A stretch of 64,000 bases of DNA. Source: Psychromicrobium lacuslunae (GTDB taxonomy: Bacteria > Actinomycetota > Actinomycetes > Actinomycetales > Micrococcaceae). The position numbers and the translations under genes are program-made. Positions 52,329-60,175 of the stretch are shown here, piece after piece. Position 1 is the first letter of the stretch, and each line of letters starts with the position of its first letter. Location: positions 496,001-560,000 of the forward strand of contig NZ_CP011005.1 in NCBI RefSeq assembly GCF_000950575.1, in the 5' to 3' direction. Under the pieces are notes generated by a model that ran no database searches, was not told the origin of the DNA, and saw only the letters and a list, made by a program, of their open reading frames with translations.

Positions 52329-52471
52329 CGGGGTTCCTTTGTCGTTTGTGTTGTTTCGCGGGTGCTGGCGGTTGAGCGTATTTGGTGGGGGTCAGCACCG
52401 GGGGAATGAGGTGGATCCTTCGCTGGGTGGGACTCGTTGAGCGGGGGCCTATGTAGTTCCTGATGTACACC

Positions 52472-52489
52472 GTATAGCAATTCCTATAC
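52472..52489. promoter_or_regulatory. Candidate TetR operator between SDR and TetR genes
   Basis: GTATAG-N6-CTATAC is a perfect inverted repeat, 17 nt before the tetR start and within the promoter region of the divergent SDR gene. This is a typical position for control of both genes. Confidence 0.6.
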
Positions 52490-52505
52490 ATGGTAAAGTT
52501 GAACC

Positions 52506-53270
52506 GTGAATAAGCCTGCTTTGAGCCGAGAGTCCGTGCTGGCTACCGCCCTGTCGCTGGCCGAGACGGAAGGTCTGGCCGCGGTGACGATTAGACGACT
52601 AGCCACCGAGTTCGGTGTCACCCCGATGGCGATGTACTGGCATTTTGCCAATAAAGAAGAGCTGCTGGCGACCCTGGGGCAGGCAGTCATTGCCGAGCTG
52701 GAGTTGCCTGGTTTTCGGGGCGGTTCTGAGCGCGAAACGCCCGATCGTCTCGTGTCCCAGGTTGAGGGGGGCCGGGCCGAGGCGGCTCCGGAGGGGGACC
52801 CCACCGCCGCCGTCCTTGGCATGGAGCAAGTGTCATTGACGGAGCTATTAACCGCGCTGGTTTCGGTGCTGCGCCAACATCCCGCAGTAGCGCCCTTGGT
52901 GCCCAGCCAGTTCTTCGCCGAGCAGCGGGGGCTCGAACTTACAGAGCAGGCGCTGGTGCTGCTGGCGCGAATGGGGTTTTCGGCGGCCGAGGCGGCGAAT
53001 ATTGCGCGCACAGCGCTGGAACTCTGCGTCATGCTGGTGGTGGGGGAGCCGGGACGGGAGATCGGCATGGATGAGTGTGCCCGCGAGGAACATTTGGCGG
53101 GGAAGATGGCGGTGATCCGTGGTCTGCCCGCTGAGCGTTACCCCAGCATTATTGCGGCCGCGGAGCCATTGACCCGGGTGGCTGACGCCGAGGAGTTCTA
53201 CCGAGGGTCGATTGAATTGTTCGTCGCCGGAGTGGAGGCGCGGGCTGAGGTTCTTGGTGGTGTCCGCTAG
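52506..53270 (+). CDS. TetR-family transcriptional regulator
   Basis: A 254-aa protein with an N-terminal HTH (residues about 8-52: VLATALSLAETEGLAAVTIRRLATEFGVTPMAMYWHFANKEEL in outline), followed by a TetR_C-like ligand domain with helices to about 245. The start is GTG 52506 with the SD-like sequence GGTAAAG upstream. It most likely represses itself and the divergent SDR gene. The ligand is unknown. Confidence 0.88.
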   Translation: MNKPALSRESVLATALSLAETEGLAAVTIRRLATEFGVTPMAMYWHFANKEELLATLGQAVIAELELPGFRGGSERETPDRLVSQVEGGRAEAAPEGDPTAAVLGMEQVSLTELLTALVSVLRQHPAVAPLVPSQFFAEQRGLELTEQALVLLARMGFSAAEAANIARTALELCVMLVVGEPGREIGMDECAREEHLAGKMAVIRGLPAERYPSIIAAAEPLTRVADAEEFYRGSIELFVAGVEARAEVLGGVR

Positions 53271-53409
53271 AGAGTTTTGCCTTCGCCCTGCTTTATGCCT
53301 GAGCTGAGGTGCCTCGGCCCTGAGTGTGCTCGGTTAGAGTCCAGCGCGGCGGTACTGTATGATTTTCAAGTTGGCTTTCGCCGAGTTCGCTCGGGATGAA
53401 ACCAATGTT

Positions 53410-53483
53410 CGGGCTGTAGCGCAGCTTGGTAGCGCACCTGACTGGGGGTCAGGGGGTCGCAGGTTCAAATCCTGTCAGCCCGA
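53410..53483 (+). tRNA. tRNA-Pro (anticodon GGG)
   Basis: A 74-nt cloverleaf. Acceptor stem CGGGCTG / CAGCCCG, D-arm with GCGC...GCGC, anticodon stem CCTGA / TCAGG with loop CTGGGGG (anticodon GGG), T-arm GCAGG-TTCAAAT-CCTGT with one G-U pair, discriminator A at 53483. No CCA is encoded (ACC follows). The gene has its own terminator and lies next to an integration scar. Confidence 0.95.
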
Positions 53484-53490
53484 CCGTGTG

Positions 53491-53541
53491 AAACCGCTAG
53501 ATTACTGGGAATTAGCCTGGATGGTCTGGCGGTTTTCTTTT
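53491..53541 (+). terminator. Terminator of tRNA-Pro
   Basis: An 11-bp stem (53491-53501 with 53525-53535, one G-U pair) and a 23-nt loop, followed by TCTTTT. It begins 7 nt after the tRNA. Confidence 0.7.
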
Positions 53542-53599
53542 GCCCTCATGTTGTTTTGGCACCTTATGAGCATTAAGACCTCCGAGGCCGCGCCAACGG

Positions 53600-53800
53600 T
53601 GTTGCACCCCTGCAGCATTCTGTGACGTTGAACCGATCAGATGTCCATAAGTATCCGATGTAATACGAATTGGACTGTGGTCGACTCTTCGAGGCCACCG
53701 CAATGTCAGAGTCTGCTGAGATCATCAAGGCAGTGTACTCATGCCGCGGTCCATGAAATGACGGTGGGTAATTTGTTCGCAAAGTCGTTAGAGATGTCAG
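53600..53800 (-). pseudogene. Relic of a tyrosine recombinase (integrase) C-terminus
   Basis: Read on the minus strand, one frame gives SFHGPRHEYTALMIS and ADSDIAVASKS, matching the H-x-x-R-H box and the following helix of phage-type integrases (usual form FHDLRHTxASLMI...GADIxVVSKxLGHSS). After a frameshift near 53675-53685 the second frame gives HSPIRITSDTYGHLIGSTS, the C-terminal block with the nucleophile Tyr (codon 53647-53649). Together this is the last third of an integrase, truncated at its 5' side and out of frame. It lies right behind tRNA-Pro, a common attachment site. No other element genes remain. Confidence 0.7.
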
Positions 53801-54022
53801 AGGAAGAGTGGGTGCGTGTGCCCGAGGGCAGCAATCGCCAGCTTTGCAATCTTTGTTGGGGCCCGCTGCGGAATCTGGAAACCCGGAGAAACGGCTGCGG
53901 TCCGGCTTCTTTGCGGCAGCCCAAAACACTTAACTGATAATTAATTTGAAAGTTCGACATGTTTCGGACGGTTAGTTTTCAAATAATTTTTGGGTTTTCA
54001 GACAATCTTCAGTTATTTACTA

Positions 54023-54042
54023 TTCAAATCCAGTAGACCGAC
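54023..54042 (+). repeat. Degenerate copy of the tRNA-Pro 3' end, candidate attachment site
   Basis: TTCAAATCCAGTAGACCGAC resembles the tRNA T-loop to 3' end (53464-53485, TTCAAATCCTGTCAGCCCGACC): the first 9 bases are identical and CCGAC is shared. The copy is 540 bp downstream and brackets the integrase relic, as a distal att site would. It is diverged, so chance is possible. Confidence 0.4.
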
Positions 54043-54083
54043 AAAGCTCTCTATAGATGATTCAAATTATTGATGATATATTA

Positions 54084-54224
54084 ATGGCTTTGAAAAATAA
54101 TTTAAATTCTAAACTTTTCGCAGCTGGGATAGTCGGGGGTGTAGCGATGATTGAATCTAACAAGTCGCAGCGATCATCAGACCTGGGAGCTTCGTCTAGC
54201 GGGCACTCGAACACTCTCGGGTGA
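54084..54224 (+). CDS. Small ORF (46 aa) with dedicated terminator
   Basis: A short frame begins at ATG 54084 (MALKNNLNSKLFAAGIVGG) and ends at TGA 54222-54224. The N-terminus has two Lys and a hydrophobic/glycine core (residues 11-23); the C-terminal half is rich in Ser and polar (residues 25-46), and no Cys is present. It lies in an AT-rich insertion zone behind tRNA-Pro, and a strong 16-bp hairpin plus T5 follows 10 nt after the stop on the same strand, which no other rightward gene here would explain. No clear ribosome-binding site is seen. The family is unknown; a small membrane-active or exported peptide is a guess. Confidence 0.4.
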   Translation: MALKNNLNSKLFAAGIVGGVAMIESNKSQRSSDLGASSSGHSNTLG

Positions 54225-54234
54225 ATTTTGTTAA

Positions 54235-54275
54235 GTTCTTGGCTCCTCACCGATGTGAGGAGCCAAGAACTTTTT
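54235..54275 (+). terminator. Strong rho-independent terminator
   Basis: A perfect 16-bp stem (54235-54250 with 54255-54270), loop CGAT and TTTTT tail pointing right. It serves the small ORF upstream and also abuts the end of the convergent membrane-protein gene. Confidence 0.92.
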
Positions 54276-54669
54276 AGCGGCTAATGCGGCGTAAGGCATC
54301 CGCTCGAAATATATGCACGATGAGGGTAGCTGCGAGGACGATGGCTGCGGATGTGGCTGCCGGGACTAGCAGCCCAGAAACGGCGACAAACCAGGGACGT
54401 TGATTGCCGCCGGTCTGTCCCGGGATGCTTATGGCTGCCTCTGAGCCATAGAAATCATTTGTCTGCAGCACCGCATTGAAGCAGATGATGCTTGCGACAA
54501 TAAGCAAACCTTCGAATATCCACAGTGCGATCAGCCACGGATTCAACCAGCGCTGCGGTAGATCGCTGCTCGGCGGTGCTGGTGATAGAGGAAGACCGTT
54601 GATGCCTAGTTCCTCGATTTGGACATGTTGATCATCCGCCGGTGGTTTATCCAATTTTCTATTCCTCAC
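54274..54669 (-). CDS. Hypothetical membrane protein (131 aa)
   Basis: A small integral membrane protein with a polar, Pro-rich N-terminus (about 40 residues) and two hydrophobic segments (residues about 46-66, LIALWIFEGLLIVASIICFNA; and 96-120, ISGLLV-like to IVLAATLIVHIF). I recognise no family. It lies alone between the integration scar and the GH3 operon, convergent with the small ORF. The 54670-54925 stretch beyond it holds no gene that I can support. Confidence 0.55.
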   Translation of the reverse strand: MRNRKLDKPPADDQHVQIEELGINGLPLSPAPPSSDLPQRWLNPWLIALWIFEGLLIVASIICFNAVLQTNDFYGSEAAISIPGQTGGNQRPWFVAVSGLLVPAATSAAIVLAATLIVHIFRADALRRISR

Positions 54670-54925
54670 GAAACGGGTTAGGGCTTGCTCAGTCTATTCA
54701 ACTTGTTTCCGAAGGGGTGAATCTACACAGCAAGCGAACCTATGTGGAGGAAATGTGACACCTTGAGATTTTGGGTCTGGTCCATTCGTAGCCGCACAGC
54801 ACTAGAATTCCTCAGATCACTGTATTTGGTCGGATTCTATTCTCATAGCCCGTCTTCCATAATGGCTAACCGGAATAGAGCTTTACTGTGGTTGGGTTTA
54901 AGGCTCCATTGCGGTACCCGCGACG

Positions 54926-56875
54926 CTAACTGCCGTACCGATGCAACCCAAACCCGCTAGGAAACAGCGCCTCCGCGCTGAGGCCCGGCAGATCCGGTAG
55001 CGCCTCCCGAACCTCCGCCATGCTGCGCGGGATATCCACCGGCAGGCGGCCTTCCGGGAAGACAACCCCAGACAGTGCAGCCATCAGCGCTGTATCGGAT
55101 ACACCGAAGCAGGCGACGATGGCACTCGTGAAGGGCAGGAACGGGGTCAGCACGGCGGGCCGGTCCAGGTCCACGATGAGCACGAGCGGGCATTCTTCGG
55201 CGATTCGCTTCAACCGGGTGATAAGCCCCGGCCGGAATTCAAGCGATCCTTGGCGGAATCCTTGCTCGAGCAGCAGATCGTCGCGCGGCTCATACGGTGC
55301 GGGGATGCGCACCAGCGCCACCTCGGCAATGCCGGGGGAGCCCACGACCTCCGCCTCCGCTGCCACCACAGCAGAGTCGATACCCTCCAGATAGACGCGA
55401 AGCGGCGACTCGCCGCCCCCCAGCGGCAGCACCCCGTCATTCGCGAGTACCACCACAGACCGCGACTGCGTTTCTATCCCCAGCGAACGGAACTCGGCGT
55501 TGCCGACAATGCGCTCGGCCGCCTCCTCATCGACATAGGGATCATCGAAGAGACCGAGCTGGAACTTGGTCAGCAGGATCCGGCGAGCCGACTCGTCGAT
55601 CCTGGCCTCCGTCACCGCTCCGCTCGCCACTGCCTCGGCCAGCACCTCAACGCATTCCTCGCCGCCAAACTGGTCAACCCCGGCGTCCAGCAGCTTCACG
55701 ATCCGCTGCACCGGTGTCAGTTCCTCAACGCCCCAGGCCCGGGCGGGGAGCAGTTTATCGCCGACCCGATTATCGGTGACCAGTTCCCAGTCGGAGACAA
55801 TAACGCCGTCGAACCCTAGTTCCTCGCGGAGCAGGCCGGTAAGAATCTGCCGGTTGTAGGCGAATCCGACTTCTTCGATGGGCTCCCCGTTCCGGACCAG
55901 GCCGACCGGCATCCCGTAGTAGGGCATGATCGCCGCTGTTCCGCTGCCAATAGCGTCTTTGAACGGCGCCAGGTGCGCCTCGAAATTATCACCCGGATAC
56001 ACCTGCTCCCGGCCATAGGGGAAATGCGGGTCCTCGCCGTCGAGCTGCGGGCCGCCGCCCGGAAAGTGCTTCGTCGTGGTCGCCACGCTGTCCGGCCCCA
56101 GACTGGTGCCCTGAAACCCTTCAACATAAGCCCGGGTGAAGGCCCGCACGCGTTCCACATCATTGCCAAAGGTCTGCAGCTGACGGCCCCAACGGGACTC
56201 GGTCGCCAAGTCCACCTGCGGGTGCAGGGCCATCCGCAAACCCACCGCCCGGTACTCGGCGCGCACCACCTCGCTGAAACGCCTAACCAGCTCGACGTCT
56301 CCCAGCGCGGCGATCCCAAGCATATCCGGCCACTGCGAGAACGGGCCGCTGGTGAAAGCGACGCCGCTGTTCTCGGTGAAGGAATGCCGGGGATCGGTAC
56401 TCAGCGTGACCGGGATGCCGTGCGGGGTCTGCTCGGCCAACGCCTGAATACGGTTATTCCACCGAGCGGCGGCCCGCGCCGAGGGAATCGCGTGGATATT
56501 GAAGGCCGATAATCCCTTGCCCAGTACCGCGGCCCTGGTTGAGGATTTGGCAAACACACCGGACTCCTCCAGCAGCTGGCCCTCCGGCCCCATCTCGATC
56601 ACCGTCTGGAACAGCAACCCGATCTTCTCCGGCAATGACAGCCTGCCCAGCAGATCCTCGGTACGTTCCGCCGCGCTGAGCCGCGGGTCCTCGTAGGGGT
56701 CCATCACACCGTTGCCATTGAGATCGCGGAACATGGTGCCGTCGGCCGCGGTATGCAGCCGCAGGCCGCCGGTATCGAGCCCGCCGGGGACCGGGCTACT
56801 GTCGAGACTATCGGCGAGGTTATTAGAGATGTTATCGGTGTCGCTCAGCGTCATGCTTTCAGTCTTTTCCGTCAC
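54926..56875 (-). CDS. Beta-glucosidase-like glycoside hydrolase, GH3
   Basis: A 649-aa GH3 enzyme that removes beta-linked glucose (or related sugars) from oligosaccharides. The N-terminal barrel has RLSLPEKIGLLFQ (about 75), KHFPGGGPQLDGEDPH with the Lys-His pair (about 270), and the nucleophile region GFDGVIVSDWELV (Asp near 360). The C-terminal alpha/beta sandwich follows and ends without a fibronectin domain. No signal peptide is seen, so it acts on imported sugars. It is the last gene of the LacI-controlled transporter operon. GTG 56875 opens the frame; ATG 56854 is also possible. Confidence 0.9.
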   Translation of the reverse strand: MTEKTESMTLSDTDNISNNLADSLDSSPVPGGLDTGGLRLHTAADGTMFRDLNGNGVMDPYEDPRLSAAERTEDLLGRLSLPEKIGLLFQTVIEMGPEGQLLEESGVFAKSSTRAAVLGKGLSAFNIHAIPSARAAARWNNRIQALAEQTPHGIPVTLSTDPRHSFTENSGVAFTSGPFSQWPDMLGIAALGDVELVRRFSEVVRAEYRAVGLRMALHPQVDLATESRWGRQLQTFGNDVERVRAFTRAYVEGFQGTSLGPDSVATTTKHFPGGGPQLDGEDPHFPYGREQVYPGDNFEAHLAPFKDAIGSGTAAIMPYYGMPVGLVRNGEPIEEVGFAYNRQILTGLLREELGFDGVIVSDWELVTDNRVGDKLLPARAWGVEELTPVQRIVKLLDAGVDQFGGEECVEVLAEAVASGAVTEARIDESARRILLTKFQLGLFDDPYVDEEAAERIVGNAEFRSLGIETQSRSVVVLANDGVLPLGGGESPLRVYLEGIDSAVVAAEAEVVGSPGIAEVALVRIPAPYEPRDDLLLEQGFRQGSLEFRPGLITRLKRIAEECPLVLIVDLDRPAVLTPFLPFTSAIVACFGVSDTALMAALSGVVFPEGRLPVDIPRSMAEVREALPDLPGLSAEALFPSGFGLHRYGS

Positions 56876-56897
56876 TTGAATTACTTGAATTACTTGA
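56874..56897. repeat. 9-bp tandem repeat at the permease-GH3 junction
   Basis: ACTTGAATT occurs twice head to tail with a third partial copy. It contains the stop codon of the upstream permease and the GTG region of the GH3 gene, so a copy-number change would alter their spacing. Confidence 0.8.
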
Positions 56898-57792
56898 GCC
56901 CGGTGGTGGCGATGCCCTGGATGAACCAGCGCTGCAACAGGGCGAAGAGCAGCAGGATCGGGGTGATCACCAGCACGGAGCCGGCCAGCAGCAGCCCGTA
57001 ATTGGTGGAATGCTGACCGGTTGAGTACAGCGAAAGCGCAATCGGCAGCGTGTACAGGTCAGCGGATTGGGACACCACGAGCGGCCAGAGGAAGTTATTC
57101 CAGGAGGCCAGGAAGGTGAGGATCGCGAGCGTCGCCAGCGCCGGACCGCAGAGCGGAAGCACCACTCGGGCGAAGAGCCGCAACTCGCTCGCGCCGTCGA
57201 TGCGGGCCGCTTCGAGCAGCTCGTCCGGGATATCGGAGATGAACTGACGCATCAGGAAGACGCCCACCGGCCCGGTCAGGAACGGCAGCACCAAGGCCGC
57301 ATAAGTATCCAGCAGGCCGAGTTGCGCGGTCTGCACGAACAGCGGCACGAAGGTGACCACACCCGGCACCATCAGGGTGAGCATCACCAGGCCGAAGAGC
57401 AGCCGTTTGCCGAAGAATTTCATCTTCGCCAGCGCGTAGCCGACCATTGAGCAGAACACCAAGTTGCCGAGCACGGTGATCACCGCGACCAGCACGCTGT
57501 TCAGGAAGAACTTGGGGAAGTCCAGCTCGGTGAACCAGGTCGCATAGTTCTGCCCGGTGGCCTGCTCGGGCCAGAAGGTCGGCGGCTCACGCAGGATCTC
57601 GCCCTGCGTCTTGAGCGAGCCGAGCAGCATCCAGAGGAACGGGATGATCCAGACGACTAGTCCGGTCACCAGCACGATCATCACCACGTTGCGGCCACGG
57701 GGACGGCCAAGATGACGTCGACGGGGCTGACGGTGATTGGGGAGGGGTCCGTCAGTCCCGTCGACGGGCTTCCTTGAGGTAGTGAGCGTCAT
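56890..57792 (-). CDS. Carbohydrate ABC transporter permease (MalG type)
   Basis: A 300-aa inner-membrane subunit with six helices. The EAA loop contacting the ATPase is in ELLEAARIDGASELRLFARVVLPLCGPAL in outline (residues about 190-218), the G at its end being conserved. It forms the pore with the other permease. The start lies 3 nt downstream of the MalF-type gene stop. No ATPase gene is in the operon, so a shared MsiK-like ATPase elsewhere is likely, as is common in actinomycetes. Confidence 0.92.
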   Translation of the reverse strand: MTLTTSRKPVDGTDGPLPNHRQPRRRHLGRPRGRNVVMIVLVTGLVVWIIPFLWMLLGSLKTQGEILREPPTFWPEQATGQNYATWFTELDFPKFFLNSVLVAVITVLGNLVFCSMVGYALAKMKFFGKRLLFGLVMLTLMVPGVVTFVPLFVQTAQLGLLDTYAALVLPFLTGPVGVFLMRQFISDIPDELLEAARIDGASELRLFARVVLPLCGPALATLAILTFLASWNNFLWPLVVSQSADLYTLPIALSLYSTGQHSTNYGLLLAGSVLVITPILLLFALLQRWFIQGIATTGLK

Positions 57793-57795
57793 GGT

Positions 57796-58764
57796 TCAGT
57801 CCTTCCTGCGTAGCAGCCGGAACTGCAACAGGCTAAGTAGGGCGACCAACAGGAACAGGATGTAGCTCGCGGCGGAGGCCCGGCCATACTGGCCGACGCC
57901 GAACTGCTGGTAGGTGTAGAAAGCGACGGACAGGGTGCGGTCCAAGGGTCCGCCGCCGGTCATCACGAAGGCTTCCTCGAAGAACTGCAGATAACCGACC
58001 GAAATGAGCACGGCGCCCAGCAAGATGGTGGGACGCAACATCGGCAGCGTGACGCCGAAGAAGCGTCGCCAGGCCCCCGCGCCGTCCATGGTGGCGGCTT
58101 CGAGAAGGTCCTTGGGAATTGATTGCAGCCCGGCCAGGAAGATTACCATCAGGGTGCCGACATTGCGCCACACCGCGAGCATAATGAGCGAAGGCAGCGC
58201 CCAGACCGGATCGTTGAGCCAGTTGACGCCGGGGATCCCGACCAGACCCAGCGCGGCATTGAGCAGGCCGTCTGGCTGCAGGATGTACTTCCAAGCCACC
58301 GAGATGGCCACGATGCTGGTCACCGCCGGGGCGTAGTAACCGACACGCAGAATGGTCACGATTCGGCCACGACCGGTGTTGAGCCCGACGGCCAAAGCCA
58401 GGGCAAAGCCGATCGTGATGGGAATGCCGATCAGCACGAAGAGTCCGGTGACCGCGAGTGAGGTGAGGAATCGTTGGTCGCCGAGCAGCGAAAGATACTG
58501 ATCAAGCCCGACGAATCCGACCGCGAAAGGGGTTTGCAGATCGCGCGAGGTGATATCGGTGAACGACATCGCCAGCGATCCACCGATCGGCATCAGCATG
58601 AAGGTGGCGAATACCGCGACGAACGGCAGGCAGAACATCCAAGCGACGAGGGTTTGCCGCCGTCGACGGGAAGGCTGTCTCAAGCGAGAAGGTGATCCAA
58701 GGCCGGAACCACCCGCCGGCCCCCTCCGGCGAGGGGCCCGGCGGGCGCTTTGGCTGATTGCCAT
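57796..58764 (-). CDS. Carbohydrate ABC transporter permease (MalF type)
   Basis: A 322-aa polytopic permease with a basic N-terminus of about 35 residues. The EAA motif lies in DLLEAATMDGAGAWRRFFGVTLPMLRP in outline (about 215-240). The family is MalF/UgpA-like. It directly abuts the substrate-binding protein stop and runs into the MalG-type gene, so all four genes are one transcript. Confidence 0.92.
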   Translation of the reverse strand: MAISQSARRAPRRRGPAGGSGLGSPSRLRQPSRRRRQTLVAWMFCLPFVAVFATFMLMPIGGSLAMSFTDITSRDLQTPFAVGFVGLDQYLSLLGDQRFLTSLAVTGLFVLIGIPITIGFALALAVGLNTGRGRIVTILRVGYYAPAVTSIVAISVAWKYILQPDGLLNAALGLVGIPGVNWLNDPVWALPSLIMLAVWRNVGTLMVIFLAGLQSIPKDLLEAATMDGAGAWRRFFGVTLPMLRPTILLGAVLISVGYLQFFEEAFVMTGGGPLDRTLSVAFYTYQQFGVGQYGRASAASYILFLLVALLSLLQFRLLRRKD

Positions 58765-60033
58765 CTAGCCCAGTCCGATCTGATCGGCCTGCTGCTGCAA
58801 GTTCTTCAGGCCATCCGAAACCGAGACGGTGCCCTTTCGGATTTGTTCCAGGGTGCTGTCGCCAATCGCGAAGACCTGCTCGAGGGTGGCCGGGGTCGGG
58901 ATGGCAAGAGCGGTTTTCAGCGCCTCGCCAACCGCCGCAATGCGGGTCTTATTAGCCAGCGCAGGCAGTTTCCATGCCGCGGGTCCGGGCGGCAGGTCCC
59001 CGGTTGCCTCAAAGAACGAAGCCTGGGTATCCGGCGAGCTCAGCCACTTAATGAGTTTCCACGCCGCGGTCGGATTCTTGGCCTTCTGGAAAACGCCAAG
59101 GTGCGAGCCGCCGACCACCGAGACTTGGGCGCTGCCGTAGGGGAGCGGAGCCAGCGCGTATTTGCTATCAAACTCCGCACCGGCGATCTGGGTGATCGCG
59201 CCCTGCCCCGCCGGGGTAGCCACGAACATGGGAGTGTTGCCGGAGACAAAGTCGGCTGGCATCTGGGCCGGAGCCGGATCGGAGTTCGGATCGACGAGGC
59301 CCTTATCGAACCAGCTCTTGTAGAACTCAGTGGCCTGCTGCCACTCGGGCGTGGTGAAGGTCCATTTCTTGCCGTCCTCTAACTTCGCCCCGGCGGTGAA
59401 AGGAATCCACAGGTTGCCGAGGAATGAGCTCGGGCCGGTGTAGAGACGCATTCCCCACTTAGCCCCCGCCTTGCTTCGGTAGTCGGCGGCGAGTGATTGC
59501 ACCTCGTCCCAAGTTTTCGGGGCGCGGTCCCAGCCGGCTTGTTTCGCGAGGTCGGTGCGATAGTAAAGCATCGGTACGTCGGCGTACCACGGCACCGCTG
59601 CCCAGCGGTTATCGACTGTGGTGCCCTCGATGGTGCCGGGGAAGAAGTCAGTGGCCGAGAAGTTGCTGGGCACCGTGGCGAGCGCCGGGGCGAACTCTGA
59701 CATCCAGCTCGATCCGATCATCGAGATATCTGGGGTTGCACCACCGGCGATCGCGGTCTGCAATTTAGAGTGCCCCGCTGACCACGGCACTGCGGTCAGG
59801 TTAATCTTGACGTCCGGGTTGAGCTTTTCGAACTGTGCGATCAGTGGCTTGAGCGCGTCGGCCTCCGATCCCATCGTCCACATCGTGACGGTGCCGGTGG
59901 CTGGGCCATCATCGACCGCGACTGCCGAGGTACTGGCAGCGGGGCCTTCGGCGGGACGTCCACAACTCGTCAGTGTGAGCGCGGTCGCAATAAGCGCGAT
60001 ACCTGCGGTGAGCCTGCGTACCGAGTGTTTCAC
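58765..60033 (-). CDS. Sugar-binding lipoprotein of the ABC transporter
   Basis: A 422-aa family-1 solute-binding protein. The signal peptide with lipobox LTSC ends near residue 24, so it is lipid-anchored outside the cell. Class-typical parts are VTMWTMGSEADALKPLIAQFEKLNPDVKINL in outline and the hinge VPWYADVPMLYYRTDL. The start GTG 60033 is chosen because AAGGAGGA lies upstream; the frame is open to 60054. The ligand is probably a glucoside matching the GH3 enzyme, but this is inference. Confidence 0.92.
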   Translation of the reverse strand: MKHSVRRLTAGIALIATALTLTSCGRPAEGPAASTSAVAVDDGPATGTVTMWTMGSEADALKPLIAQFEKLNPDVKINLTAVPWSAGHSKLQTAIAGGATPDISMIGSSWMSEFAPALATVPSNFSATDFFPGTIEGTTVDNRWAAVPWYADVPMLYYRTDLAKQAGWDRAPKTWDEVQSLAADYRSKAGAKWGMRLYTGPSSFLGNLWIPFTAGAKLEDGKKWTFTTPEWQQATEFYKSWFDKGLVDPNSDPAPAQMPADFVSGNTPMFVATPAGQGAITQIAGAEFDSKYALAPLPYGSAQVSVVGGSHLGVFQKAKNPTAAWKLIKWLSSPDTQASFFEATGDLPPGPAAWKLPALANKTRIAAVGEALKTALAIPTPATLEQVFAIGDSTLEQIRKGTVSVSDGLKNLQQQADQIGLG

Positions 60034-60085
60034 AACTCCTCCTTGAGTTAGCACGTAGCAGCGCTCTGATTCCCGGGAATTCGGT

Positions 60086-60113
60086 GTTATGCGCTTAACG
60101 TTATGCGCATAAC
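60086..60113. promoter_or_regulatory. Tandem LacI-type operators
   Basis: GTTATGCGCATAAC (60100-60113) is a perfect 14-bp palindrome with the central CG of LacI/GalR operators. GTTATGCGCTTAAC directly abuts it at 60086-60099 with one mismatch. They lie 53 nt before the GTG of the binding protein, so the divergence point for LacI control of the transporter-GH3 operon is clear. Confidence 0.8.
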
Positions 60114-60175
60114 TTTACTGGCATGAGGCGAGATTGCAAGAGTTTAGGTGAAGATTTCGGCTGCCGGTCGCGTGC

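Noticed and set aside
53641-53937. 98-codon rightward ORF behind tRNA-Pro
   Set aside because: No domain, poor composition, and it covers the better supported leftward integrase relic.
54742-54960. 72-codon rightward ORF before the GH3 gene end
   Set aside because: No ribosome-binding site or family, and it runs into the end of the GH3 gene.
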